From Siphonodentalium dalli (Eukaryota > Mollusca > Scaphopoda > Gadilida > Siphonodentaliidae), in assembly GCA_032622095.1 (NCBI GenBank), contig CP136062.1, forward strand, positions 165,500,590 to 165,564,589: a stretch of 64,000 bases of DNA, read 5' to 3'. Made by a program: the position numbers and the translations under genes. Of this stretch, positions 23,950 to 34,931 are shown piece by piece. The notes under the pieces were generated by a model, which saw nothing but the letters and a program-made list of their open reading frames with translations, did no database searches and was not told where the DNA came from. Numbering within the stretch: the first letter of the stretch is position 1; every line of letters begins with the position of its first letter.

Positions 23950-25431
23950 ACCACATTACATAAACTCCATGTAATTCAAATGGTGTAGTCCATAGTACAT
24001 TGGGTGGAGTTTATTGGTGATCTGGTGACTGTCCACGCGAACTTATAACTATATCATGTATTTGTGAGTTTTGTTGGAAATCTGAACCCGTAACCGTAAC
24101 AACAAATAGAGAAAAACAAAAATGAATATATAAAGAACACAACTTCTAGAGACGTAGTGCCATATTCGTAATAATAATTTGATGTCGCTCAAAATGCGAT
24201 AGGTCTATAATCATCCACGAGACGTAACGGAATATTAATTCCTATATATAGTGCCATCACTACTGTGGTTCGTGTTATACCAGCCAATCGTAAGCACAAA
24301 CATTTTAACATATACATGTATCAGAACGTGAATAAAAAGGTTCACGCTAAATAACAGTCTGTGTAGACATACATTCAGAGTCAAACTGACAGCTACCACT
24401 ATTAAATATCTGATTACTGAGACTGGGGAAATAGGTTTTCAAAAAAAATGGCGGAACCCTGAACACATCTTGAATATCGTGAAATAGATGGATGAAAAGA
24501 GAAAGATTTCAATTCTTTGTGAAAAATATCTACAAATGTACTTACATGGGCGTTTATAATTTTCACTTTGTGTCCATATGTGTAAGGGCTAAATGGGGGT
24601 GCGTTTGACTTTACGATATTTCTTTTTAAAAAAGATTTGTATTTCTATTTATAAATGGTTGTCCTTAATGGTTAATGGCTGTCCCTATTCACCACATAGT
24701 ATGGGCGAATATTGACAACCATTAACTTAAGCATGGTGCCTCTATAGCATCATTCATTTGGGGATAATACGGATAATTACTATAGGTTTTAAGGAATGAA
24801 GTTGAATAATGGGACACGAGTATATTAGGTTCACAAAACAAATTGATCCGGCTCCCTGAATGCATCTTTAACACCATACACGAATTGACGCACGCATCCA
24901 ACAAATGACTGTACTATATATAAGCCATACACTTAAAAAAAAAATTTAATAAACAAAAACAATCGATCTAACTTACCGCGTCAGCACTTTATATTCTAAA
25001 CAGAAGCTATAATGGTTACACCATTAGTGTGGCTTGACATGACAATGTTCCATTCTGGATGCATCCAACTGGTGGTGGGTATAGCGTGTAAGTATGTACT
25101 CGGTGATTTCCTTATTTACGAATAATTGCTACGTCTTTCTTTCCACTTTGATCACCATATTTGACATCGAGAGGGATTCAATGTGGATAAATCCACACAC
25201 ATACAGCAATTAAATGTGAAATGAACTAAATCTGAATACACCAGATTAATATTAATAAGGACCCATGGTAATGTATCCGTCCAATCTATGTGATATAACA
25301 ATCCGTTAAATTGTACAGGCGCTGATTTGTTTAGTAATATCACGACTTAATAAGATGTTTGTAAATGAAACTTCAAGATTCACTAAAGCATAGGTCTCCA
25401 CAACATTGCATCACTATAGTGTCCTGTTTCC
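23950..25431. other. Intergenic, no gene seen
   Basis: AT-rich. An imperfect inverted repeat (ATGGTTGTC / GACAACCAT) spans about 24656-24726. No long ORF resembles a known protein. Confidence 0.6.
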
Positions 25432-25965
25432 GCCACATACTTTTTTCGTTTTATTCGTTTAGTTTTTTCACCTGCTTCGGTTCCTTCGCGGCGAAGCAAG
25501 CGAAATAATCTCATTCCTTCAGTTATTTCGCTTGCTTCATTTGTTTTTTGTTTTTGCTTCATTCGGTTCCTTCGTGTGACATTTTTTTTTCTTTCGCTTC
25601 CATAGGTTCCTTCGCTTTCTTCGCGAAGTATCCGAAGCAAACGAAGGAACAGCCGAACCGAACAACAACAACAACAACAACAACAACCAAGACAAACGTT
25701 TTTCTTGGTCCTTGGTTGTTGTTGTGTCTTGGCGGTTCCTTCGTTTGCTTCGGATACTTCGCGAAGCATGCGAAGGAACCACCGAAAGCGAAACAAAAAC
25801 AAAAGAAGCCAGCGAAATAACAATGATGTTTTTTCACTTTCGCCACAGGGGGGGGGGGGGGGGTGGTTCTGGAAAAAATTGCACATATAGGGCCAAAAAA
25901 GTTTTTCGACCCCGATGGACCCACCACCCCATTTGTGCAAAAAAAAAAAAAAATCCTCCAAAATT
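25432..25965 (+). mobile_element. TTCG-rich foldback element, copy 1
   Basis: It starts CCACATACTTTTTTCG and is filled with CCTTCG / CGAAGG words in both orientations, for example CTTCGCGAAG at 25619-25628 and 25757-25766, so the strands fold back. It contains (CAA)n at 25660-25687 and a run of 16 G at 25848-25863, then a GGGCC-AAAAAA tail. An inverted copy lies at 27956-28160. The long ORFs on both strands here are low-complexity artefacts. Confidence 0.65.
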
Positions 25966-26365
25966 TTGGGGACCCATCCCCCTTCTCATGTTTTTATCAA
26001 AATTTCAGAGTTTTTTTAGCCGTTCTTCAATAACTGTCTTAACTGCCTTACTAATTGGTAAACACAGATCAGAAAAACGAAAAATAAACTGTATTTCCTG
26101 GTGTACTCAGTATCTAACAACAATAATAAAGCATTGTGTAGGTACACTATTTGTCACAAATCGCCCTAGACCCCATTATAGCCTTAATAAATCGAGTGTG
26201 TTGTGTCTGACAGAGAACACTGGCCAGTGTAAATAGCGGTAAACAGGTCAGGGGTTCCACAATTATTTGTGCATGACCAAAGAACTCTTTAGTCTTAGCC
26301 AACGGGTGGGGTGCGGGAGGGGAATTGTTTTTGGTTAGGTATACACATACATGTAGATATATGGT
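25966..26365. other. Intergenic, no gene seen
   Basis: No coding or repeat signal beyond short homopolymers. Confidence 0.55.
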
Positions 26366-26373
26366 TATTATAG

Positions 26374-26973
26374 TAGTGTTCGGTATTCGACGGATTTCGG
26401 TATTCGAATATTCGGTTCGAATAACGAGCGAATATTCCAATAGTATTCGAATATTTAGATTAATTATAAAATTATATAGATAACATATTTTGGAAACAAT
26501 TTATTATTTAATGAAATAGCATATATATACATGCACATGTGACATGCTATACACACAAAAAAGAGAGAAAAAAGTCTTTTGGCTTAATAGCAAGAGTTTA
26601 TCTGTTTATGAAGTTCAAGTAGTCAATGTCCCATGCATGGTTCCACAAGTTGGTCGTAGTGCCACAATAACTGAGAACATGATCTGGATTCAGCTTGTAG
26701 GTTGCCTTTTTAGTTTTGGCATCCAACGTGAAATGAGTCCATCTATCTGATTTCTTCGAATCACATCAGAACGTTAGAGTTACGTCATATTAATTCGTTT
26801 ATGGTCAGTGGAAAATAGACTATACTTTTAACAGACCCTCAGACTAATAACAAAACAGGAAACAATTAGCCGGAGATTATTCTCGAATATTCGAATAGTC
26901 AAATAATTATTCGAATATTTATTTTTACGAGCGAATATTCGAACATTTGAATATTCGGACCGACCGAACACTA
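26374..26973. mobile_element. hAT-like MITE, 600 bp
   Basis: Terminal inverted repeats begin TAGTGTTCGGT and both ends continue into ATTCGAATATTCG-rich palindromic DNA (26381-26455 and 26883-26960). The flanks are an 8-bp target duplication with one mismatch: TATTATAG (26366-26373) and TATTATAC (26974-26981). An 8-bp duplication and YAGTG-type ends are typical of hAT elements. The interior has no transposase. Confidence 0.82.
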
Positions 26974-26981
26974 TATTATAC

Positions 26982-27265
26982 TGCCCGATATTAGTCGGCG
27001 GGTATATAGTTGACGTCTCGAGCCGTCCGTCCGTACAAACATTTTGCATTATAACTCAAGAGTCGGTTGTCATATTTTGATGCCCTATGGCATGGTGACG
27101 GACCAGAAATGGGTTGTGACCATCAATGCCTACCAGAGTTATGGGCCCTGTTCGACTTTATGAAATTCAGTCCGTACAAAGTTTTTGCAATATAAGTAAA
27201 GTGCACGTGTCGGTTGTCGAATTTTGATGTGGTTTGGTATGGTGATAGACCAGAATGAAGAATTG
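26982..27265 (+). repeat. Diverged tandem pair of about 130 bp
   Basis: GTCCGTACAAA--TTTTGCA-TATAA followed by GTCGGTTGTC-ATTTTGATG and CATGGTGA-(A/G)GACCAGAA occurs twice, from about 27025 and 27169. Probably part of a dispersed element whose ends I cannot define. Confidence 0.6.
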
Positions 27266-27955
27266 AATGCCATTTCTCAATGCATCTGAATGCATCACAT
27301 TATTTCAGTTCATCTATTTGTAAGTGATGACAGTATACAATTAGTATTTTAGTTTAGTCTTGTTGAGCAGTAAAGCTCCAAGATAAAGTTCGGAAATTCA
27401 ATGAGAATTGCGTCACCTTCAGTTGGGATTGTCTGAGCAGTAAACAGTAACGGTCATTCATCATAACCAATTCAGTTTTATTTGGATAATTGTTGCAAAT
27501 TAACATTACTTGCAATCATTCAATACGAAAAATAACCAGAATGAATGAATTTGATTACATGCCAGAACAAGACAGTATTTCAGACATTAGAAATTTATGA
27601 GATAACCTTTTCAATTTCATGTTATGCAACAATCAGGTTAATGATATCTAGTCATCATTGAGTATTCACCATGTAGTATCCAATTTATGATACAGTTTTT
27701 GTTTCGTTTTATGACTTTTATTCAGGTATACAACAGGGTATAATATTAATTTTGTTACTAAATATTTCTTCCGTTGATCATAAGTTTCCTGAACGCTATT
27801 ACGGTGGTCCACTGTGAAGTGGTCCGGGATCCTGCGAAATCCAGAATGTTGCTAAATCTGAGGCTAAAGAGTCACTTTAGCTGCCTATATAGCCCTATAC
27901 CAACAGGCATGACATTACATGGTCAGTACTTGTAAATTGTTTGAAAAAAACCCAT
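27266..27955. other. Intergenic, no gene seen
   Basis: AT-rich with many TTCA/ATTCA words and no open frame of note. Confidence 0.55.
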
Positions 27956-28160
27956 TTTGGAAAAAAATTACAACCACAATTTGTTCGGCCTCTGGACCAC
28001 CAACCCACCCGGCCCTATATACGGATTTTTTTTTTGCCGACCCCCCCCTGTTCGCCGTTTGATTTTTTCGCTTACTTCATTTGATTTTTTCGCATCCTTC
28101 CGTTTCTTCGTAGCGAAGGAACCAAAATAATTGAGACGGAGGAAGCGAAAAAAGTATGTG
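27956..28160 (-). mobile_element. TTCG-rich foldback element, copy 2 (inverted)
   Basis: The reverse complement starts CCACATACTTTTTTCG, as in copy 1, then has the GGTTCCTTCG words, a run of G and the GGCAAAAAA...TATATAGGGCC tail. It is shorter than copy 1 by internal deletion. Confidence 0.65.
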
Positions 28161-28352
28161 GTGGAAGTAGGACACCATACATCGCAGATCCGCACGAATC
28201 GTGGTATACCCTAGAATGAAATCGTTTTATGCCACGAATGGAACATAATGCAGTGATGATATTGCGGTTAACAGCAATAGTCACACACTGCTGAGATAAC
28301 AAAATGTCCATTCTCGTCGCATATGGTATATTACCACAGGCTGAATTCCGAT

Positions 28353-31098
28353 TATCTGAGATCTCTAAACAGTCGAATGGATATCCAATCTGTGATCTCC
28401 AAACCGTTGAATGTATTCAATTTGTGATCTCCAAACCGTTAAATGGATTCAATCTGTGATCTCCAAACCGTTGAATGGATATCCGAGCTGTGATCTCCAA
28501 ACCGTTGAATAGATATCCAATCTGTGATCTCCAAACCGTTGAATGGATATTCGATCTCTGATCTCCAAACCGTTGAATGTATATCCAATCTCTGATCTCC
28601 AAACCGTTGAATGGATATCCAATCAGTGATCTCCAAACCGTTGAATGGATATCCAATCTGTGATCTCCAAACCGTTGAATGGATTCAATATGTGATCTCC
28701 AAACCGTTGAATGGATTCAATCTGTGATCTCCAAACCGTTGAATGATTCAATCTGTGATCTCCAAACCGTTGAATGGATATCCTATATGTGATCTCCAAA
28801 CCGTTAAATGGATATCCAATTTGTGATCTCCAAACCGTTGAATGGATATCCGATCTGTGTTATCCAAACCGTTGAATGGATATCAGATATGTGATCTCCA
28901 AACCGTTGAATGGATATCCAATCTGTGATCTCAAGACCGTTGAATGGATTCAATCTGTGATCTCCAAATCGTTGAATGGATTCAATCTGTGATATCCAGA
29001 CCGTTAAATGGATATCAGATCTGTGATCTCCAAACCGTTGAATGGATATCCGATCTGTGATCTCCAAACCGTTGAATGGATATCCAATCTGTGATCTCAA
29101 GACCGTTGAATGGATTCAATCTGTGATATCCAGACCGTTAAATGGATATCAGATCTGTGATCTCCAAACCGTTGAATAGATATCCAATCTGTGATCTCCA
29201 AACCGTTGAATGGATATCCAATCTGTGACCTCAAGACCGTTGAATGGATTCAATCTGTGATCTCCAAACCGTTAAATGGATTCAATCTGTGATCTCCAAA
29301 CGGTTACATGGATATCCGATCTCTGATCTCCAAACCGTTGAATGGATATCCGATCTGTGATCTCCAAACCGTTGAATGGATTCAATCTGTGATCTCCAAA
29401 CCGTTGAATGGATTCAATCTGTGATCTCCAAACCGTTGAATGGATTCAATCTGTGATCTCCAAACCGTTGAATGGATATCCGACCTGTGATCTCCAAACC
29501 GTTGAATGGATTCAATTTGTGATCTCCAAACAGTTGAATGGATATCCGACCTGTGATCTCCAAACCGTTGAATAGATATGCAATCTGTGATCTCCAAACC
29601 GTTGAATGGATATCCGATCTGTGTTATCCAAACCGTTGAATGGATATCCGATCTGTGTTATCCAAACCGTTGAATGGATATCAGATATGTGATCTCCAAA
29701 CCGTTGAATGGATATCCAATCTGTGATCTCAAGACCGTTGAATGGATTCAATCTGTGATCTCCAAATCGTTGAATGGATTCAATCTGTGAATTCCAGACC
29801 GTTAAATGGATATCAGATCTGTGATATCCAAACCGTTGAATGGATATCCGATCTGTGATCTCCAAACCGTTGAATGGATATCCAATCTGTGATCTCAAGA
29901 CCGTTGAATGGATTCAATCTGTGATATCCAGACCGTTAAATGGATATCAGATCTGTGATCTCCAAACCGTTGAATAGATATCCAATCTGTGATCTCCAAA
30001 CCGTTGAATGGATATCCAATCTGTGATCTCAAGACCGTTGAATGGATTCAATCTGTGATCTCCAAACCGTTAAATGGATTCAATCTGTGATCTCCAAACG
30101 GTTACATGGATATCCGATCTCTGATCTCCAAACCGTTGAATGGATATTCGATCTGTGATCTCCAAACCGTTGAATGGATTCAATCTGTGATCTCCAAACC
30201 GTTGAATGGATTCAATCTGTGATCTCCAAACCGTTGAATGGATTCAATCTGTGATCTCCAAACCGTTGAATGGATTCAATATGTGATCTCCAAACCGTTG
30301 AATGGATATCCGATCTGTGATATCCAAACCGTTGAATGGATATCCGATCTGTGATATCCAAACCGTTGAATAGATATCCAATCTGTGATATCCAAACAGT
30401 TGAATGGATATCCGATCTGTGATCTCCAAACCGTTGAATAGCTATCAAATCTGTGATCTCCAAGCCGTTGAATAGATATCCAATATGTGATCTCCAAACC
30501 GTTGAATAGATATCCAATCTGTGATCTCCAAACCATTGAATGGATATCCGATCTGTGATCTCCAAACCGTTGAATAGCTATCAAATCTGTGATCTCCAAG
30601 CCGTTGAATAGATATCCTATATGTGATCTCCAAACCGTTGAATAGATATCCAATCTGTGATCTCCAAACCATTGAATGGATATCCGATCTGTGATATCCA
30701 AACCGTTGAATAGATATCCAATCTGTGATCTCCAAACAGTTGAATGGATATCCGACCTGTGATCTCCAAACCGTTGAATAGATATGCAATCTGTGATATC
30801 CAAACAGTTGAATGGATATCCGACCTGTGATCTCCAAACCGTTGAATAGATATGCAATCTGTGATATCCAAACAGTTGAATGGATATCCGATATGTGATC
30901 TCCAAACCGTTGAATAGCTATCAAATCTGTGATCTCCAAGCCGTTGAATAGATATCCAATATGTGATCTCCAAACCGTTGAATGGATATTCGATCTGTGA
31001 TCTCCAAACTGTTGAATAGATATCCAATATGTGATCTCCAAAACCGTTGAATGGATATCCAATATGTGATCTCCAAAACCGTTGAATGGATATCCGAC
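28353..31098. repeat. 32/34-bp minisatellite with higher-order structure
   Basis: About 80 tandem units of GTGATCTCCAAACCGTTGAA plus a variable end: TGGATATCCAATCT gives 34 bp, TGGATTCAATCT gives 32 bp. Variant strings recur as blocks: the series containing GTGTTATCC, TCAAGACCG and CAAATCGTTG near 28850-29010 returns near 29620-29810, and TAGCTATCAAATCT recurs near 30438, 30573 and 30913. Units lack stop codons in all minus-strand frames, which yields spurious ORFs up to 209 codons. Confidence 0.95.
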
Positions 31099-31112
31099 CG
31101 GAGCGTTGATTG

Positions 31113-31575
31113 TTGTAAGATCCAGATATATTGACCTCCGATGCGATGGTCGCCATGTAATCAGATTCCAACGGCAACATTTTTTGAAATGCCGCTTCAG
31201 TTATCAGAATCGATTAATTGCCCAAAATGCTAACCACAGTCAACTATAATATAAAATTGACCAAAACGTGTTGTGTATCAACATTTTGTTCAACGATATA
31301 TGGCCTGATTTTCAAATATTTTAACGCCCAAAGCCACTTGGTTTTAGAGTTATCCATTTTCATCTGCTATTTGGTCCGAGACAGTCGGTTTCACGACTTT
31401 TTACCAGGCCATAAACAATTACACATCTCGAGAGATAACACATTTCAAAAATCGATATCTGATTACTCTGATCTTTGATGGGTGGGTTCCTCGACTCAAA
31501 TTAAATATTGTTGTACCCCCGAAGCCATAGAAATAGTAATTTGGGAGCGTTATTTCGGATTATGCATCTTTAAAG
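31113..31575 (+). mobile_element. MITE family M1, copy 2
   Basis: Homologous to 23275-23730. The left end directly adjoins the last minisatellite unit; the right end GGATTATGCATCTTTAAAGG runs into copy 3. Confidence 0.75.
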
Positions 31576-31948
31576 GTATACAATCGATGGTTTCGATGGT
31601 TTCGATGGTCCCCATATCATCAGTTTACAACAAAACATTTCTTGAACTGCCGCTTCCATTATCAGAATCGATTAATTGACAAAAAATAATGCTAACCACT
31701 GTCAACTATAGTATAACATTGCCCAGCAAGTGTTATATATCAACATTTTGTTCAACGCAATTTGGTATCGAAAGTATGTCGGTCGCCAAATATTCCAGGT
31801 GGTGAAAAATAACAGATTTCAAAAATCGATATCTGTCAACTCTGAGCTTTGATGGGTGGGTTCATCGACTCGAATACACAATTTTTTTACTAACGAAGCC
31901 AAAGAAATAGAAATTTAGGGGCGTTAAATCGGATTGTGTATCTTTAAC
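31569..31948 (+). mobile_element. MITE family M1, copy 3
   Basis: It shares the TCTTTAAAGGTAT boundary with copy 2, has a short GATGGTTTC triplication near its left end, and ends AATCGGATTGTGTATCTTTAA, the inverse of the copy-1 left end. This gives an approximate 20-bp terminal inverted repeat for the family. Confidence 0.75.
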
Positions 31949-32364
31949 AATTTCCTGACATATAATACAATTGCAAAAGGATTCATATGAATTAGTGGGC
32001 AATGTTTAGATAATAGGTTCAACAAATGGCGGCGCTTTTATATGAGCAATTACTAAGGAAACTATATACTCGTCAATGAGTATTCAGTATATACAGAAAG
32101 GGTTAAATTGATTTTATAATTGAGGAATGTCTTATGCAATACCATTCTAAATGCCCAATTTTATTAGACACATAACTTTAGGCATCAACCTGAATATAGG
32201 AACAAGCAGCATTGCTAGCCCATTTAGTCTGAAAACTTTTTTTTTACATAAATGCTCCAAAATCTAAACAGCTGACAATATTTGAATATCGTAAGAAAGG
32301 CGTACACTTATTCGTAAATAAGGAATTTCTTGAGTACAGGCTTACACACTGGGATAAAGTCGAT
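31949..32364. other. Upstream region of the PAN/WSC gene
   Basis: No repeat recognised. The proximal part (from about 32300) should hold the promoter of the gene at 32472. Confidence 0.45.
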
Positions 32365-32372
32365 TATAAATA
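32365..32372 (+). promoter_or_regulatory. TATA box of the PAN/WSC gene
   Basis: TATAAATA, 100 bp before the ATG at 32472, predicting transcription from about 32395 and a 5' leader near 75 nt. No INR consensus could be fixed with confidence. Confidence 0.5.
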
Positions 32373-32471
32373 TCGGAGTTGTGTACGGGCATCTCTGCGA
32401 GCTAATATAAGAACACTGGAAACCACTGGGAGAGTTAACACAAGCCAGGCGTTTGACGCAGACTATACGCC

Positions 32472-32784
32472 ATGCCGAGTCGTCATGCCAAACACTTTCG
32501 CATTATAATTCTGTCACTGTGTCTTGTTGTGAAGTTTGTTGTTCTAAAAGGTGTGGTAATTTCGTTTCGGTACCAGGAATTTCCAACTCCATTCAGTTCG
32601 TCTATCTCCGGCAAGTGCCCTACTCACATAACCGTGAAAGCGAAAACCGAAATCTGGTGTGCAGCGAAATGCTCACGAGATGTAAACTGCAAACGTTACT
32701 ATTTCAACCCAAGAGAGAATGAATGTCACATATCTCAATGGGAGTTATACACTGACATCTCTGGAGTACGTGTATTACACAAAG
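32472..32784 (+). CDS. Secreted PAN/apple-like protein, first exon
   Basis: ATG with G at -3. Residues 10-30 are hydrophobic (IIILSLCLVVKFVVL), a signal peptide or signal anchor, so the product should enter the secretory pathway. Residues 49-86 carry five cysteines (49, 63, 67, 73, 85) in a CAAKC-x5-C-x11-C pattern like PAN/apple modules, which bind proteins or carbohydrates. The open frame runs on to 32903, but AAG|GTCTGT at 32784/32785 is a usable donor. Its phase (1) matches the acceptor at 34793/34794, whose exon continues as a WSC-like domain in frame. I read this as a multi-exon gene, incomplete at the 3' side. Exact function unknown; an alternative is a single-exon 143-residue protein. 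Confidence 0.6.
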
Positions 32785-34122
32785 GTCTGTACATAAACTA
32801 TCTTAATATACGGCCTTCAATAAAATATTACTTTAAGGGGGAGACGCACGATATTTTCAACAAAGAATTTCTTTGGATATATCTGGCAAAATATTTTGCG
32901 TAGTTTCTCATATCATCATCTGCATTGTATATATAATCTGATAAATTATGAAGAGACAACAAAAACAATGGATTTTAATAGATTGGAGAGGTTGAAAATT
33001 TCGGTACCAAAAACTGTTAAAATAATGAATAATTTCACACAAAAATCCAAACTCCAAATAGCTCATTGTCTTGGCTCTATGAGATGAGGCTTCATTTATA
33101 TCATAATGTTGAGATAGATTTTTAATTCCATTATATAGCATCATACCCCCAAAAATTATAATGAAGAATAAAACAGTAACAAATAGTCCAGCCCAATGAA
33201 AACAAATGTTGATATAAAGTGTTTTCCACTCAAGCAGGGATCAATCAACTGAAATTAGGCCACAGTGTTAAGAAATATGGTGGACAGCTTTGACTTGGCT
33301 ATGAACCCATGACCGTCAACTCATTTCAGCACAATTTTTCCTTGATCAAAATGCATAACATGAAAATCTCAAATAGAAAATTATTTATGGGTAGTTGCCT
33401 TTCTTAATGAAAATAATCATAAAATTTCACAAATCAAGAATAATTAAGTCTCCTCGCATGGTCTTGAGATATTATTTCATGGATATATGAACGGCACTTT
33501 TGAAAACAATATATTTTACAGAAGTCCTTGGTACCTGAAAACAGTGAAATTTTAAGTATTGTTCACGTCGTAACTGTAGAGTGAATGAAGTTATAATATC
33601 CAATGGGTTAATATTTCTTAAATATAGTTTTACAATAATCGCTTGTAACCAAATTTTACAAAGAAATTCTTGACAGATTTTGAGAAAATACATTTAGAAA
33701 TACCAGGAAATTTTGGTAAAATGTTCATCTGACCAATACTATGCTTACGAGACTCGCCCTGATTGGTTAGTATAGCCTGGACTGAAGTTCGTTCCCATGT
33801 ACGTTGTGCTGATAACAAGTGAGGTATGGTTGACTTTCAGTTAGACGAGACTAGCCTTTTAGTTCAAAATTATATTATGCAGAGATAAAAAATCAATCTG
33901 CGTATCATACACTATTATAAGAAATTTTGACGAAATCAGAGTTGAATTACAAGATATTTTATTTGTGAACAGGAAGATGGCGACATGTGGTTCGGTTTGG
34001 GTGGGGATGCCTGACAAAACACAGTTTTCACAGATAGACATTAATATGTGTACCGTCACTACTATAATAAATTTCGAGGAAATCATATACTAGTAGTTGA
34101 ATTACATGTTTTATTTTATTAA

Positions 34123-34496
34123 GCCTTTACCCAACAGAACGTCCCTGTGCCAATGCATTCTCTTATATATGCGAGTCGACCATAGGTCGCCTCGCATATA
34201 TAAGAGAATGCATTGGCTTAACACATATTAAAAATGATAAAATTGTCAAAGAATGTATACAAATATTATAAAAATTGTTAAAAAATGTAAGAATTTTTTT
34301 TTAAATTGTTAAAGAATGTCATATATATGCGAGTCGACCATATTGGCACAGGGCATAACTGTAACCATCACAATGTGGTCAATGAACCGGTTCCAATGAT
34401 ATCCATATCTGTATGGTGTTATTGAGACAGACCGAAGTTATTTTAGGCTGTTGAAGCTTTATTTGGGCGTTTTTGGCCGTTTTGTTGGGTAAAGGG
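34123..34496. mobile_element. TTAA-flanked MITE (piggyBac-like), 374 bp
   Basis: Target duplication TTAA at 34119-34122 and 34497-34500. The 19-bp terminal inverted repeats match at 17 positions: GCCTTTACCCAACAGAACG on the left and CCCTTTACCCAACAAAACG read inward from the right. TTAA and CCC-type ends are piggyBac hallmarks. The interior holds a 69-nt hairpin and, at about 34321-34355, a partial inverted copy of the hairpin arm ending in TTGGCACAGGG. Confidence 0.85.
34149..34217. repeat. 69-nt near-perfect hairpin (copy 1)
   Basis: 27-nt arms 34149-34175 and 34191-34217 are exact reverse complements. After one mismatch the stem continues (CGACC / GGTCG) around an ATA loop. The whole hairpin recurs unchanged at 54062-54130. 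Confidence 0.93.
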
Positions 34497-34793
34497 TTAA
34501 TCAGGACGGTGGCGATATGAATGTTGTGTTTGTTCTAACATTTGGAAAGCTTGGGATAGTACCATGCAGTTGGGAAATTGTAACCCATGCACAATGGATG
34601 GTGCAAATAGAATTTCCTTGGCATTAGACATATCGATCTTGTTCAAGGGCAAAACATTTGGAGGTTTAAAGCCGGACACCCCAAACCGAACCAAGTGCCT
34701 GTTCGTGAATATGATTATAAATGAAATTGGGACGTCACAGATCACTTATCTAGCCCGTTCTCCCGATTAACTGAATTTGTTTTCCCAACGCAG

Positions 34794-34931
34794 AGTCAAC
34801 TGATGGTAGGATGGGGAAGTATGTTGGGTGTTTCGAAGATTCATGGCTAGGACCGAGGGATATCTGCGGACTCTACAACATGGACACGGCCATGACACAA
34901 GAGCTGTGCTTGTCAACATGTCTGTTGAACA
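34794..34931 (+). CDS. WSC-like domain exon of the PAN/WSC gene
   Basis: Exactly 46 codons in phase 1-1, bounded by CGCAG|AG and ACA|GTGAGT. The product has GKYVGCFEDSWLGPRDICG then MTQELCLSTC, matching the first half of a WSC domain (Y-GC--D---R-L, then M--E-C---C), a Cys-rich carbohydrate-binding module of secreted and cell-wall proteins. The second half of WSC (usually -Y-GVQ---CYCG) is expected in the next exon, which I could not find before 36800. The exact phase match with 32784 is the main support for a real gene. Confidence 0.62.

Larger units (their letters stand above)
32785..34793 (+). other. Predicted intron 1 of the PAN/WSC gene
   Basis: GT at 32785-32786 and a pyrimidine-rich TTTTCCCAACGCAG acceptor ending at 34793. 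Contains a TTAA-flanked MITE (34123-34496) on an otherwise AT-rich, non-coding background. Confidence 0.5.

Noticed and set aside
25383-25961. Overlapping ORFs up to 192 codons on the minus strand
   Set aside because: Low-complexity TTCG, CAA and poly-G sequence open in several frames on both strands.
30276-30905. Minus-strand ORF of 209 codons
   Set aside because: It is the minisatellite read without stops; overlapping frames are equally open and the unit length shifts the frame.
28353-31098. CRISPR-like appearance of short direct repeats
   Set aside because: There are no unique spacers, the units are contiguous and diverged, the context is eukaryotic and no cas genes exist.
34564-34770. 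68-codon ORF between the MITE and the WSC exon
   Set aside because: It lies in the predicted intron, has an overlapping open frame on the other strand and no family resemblance.
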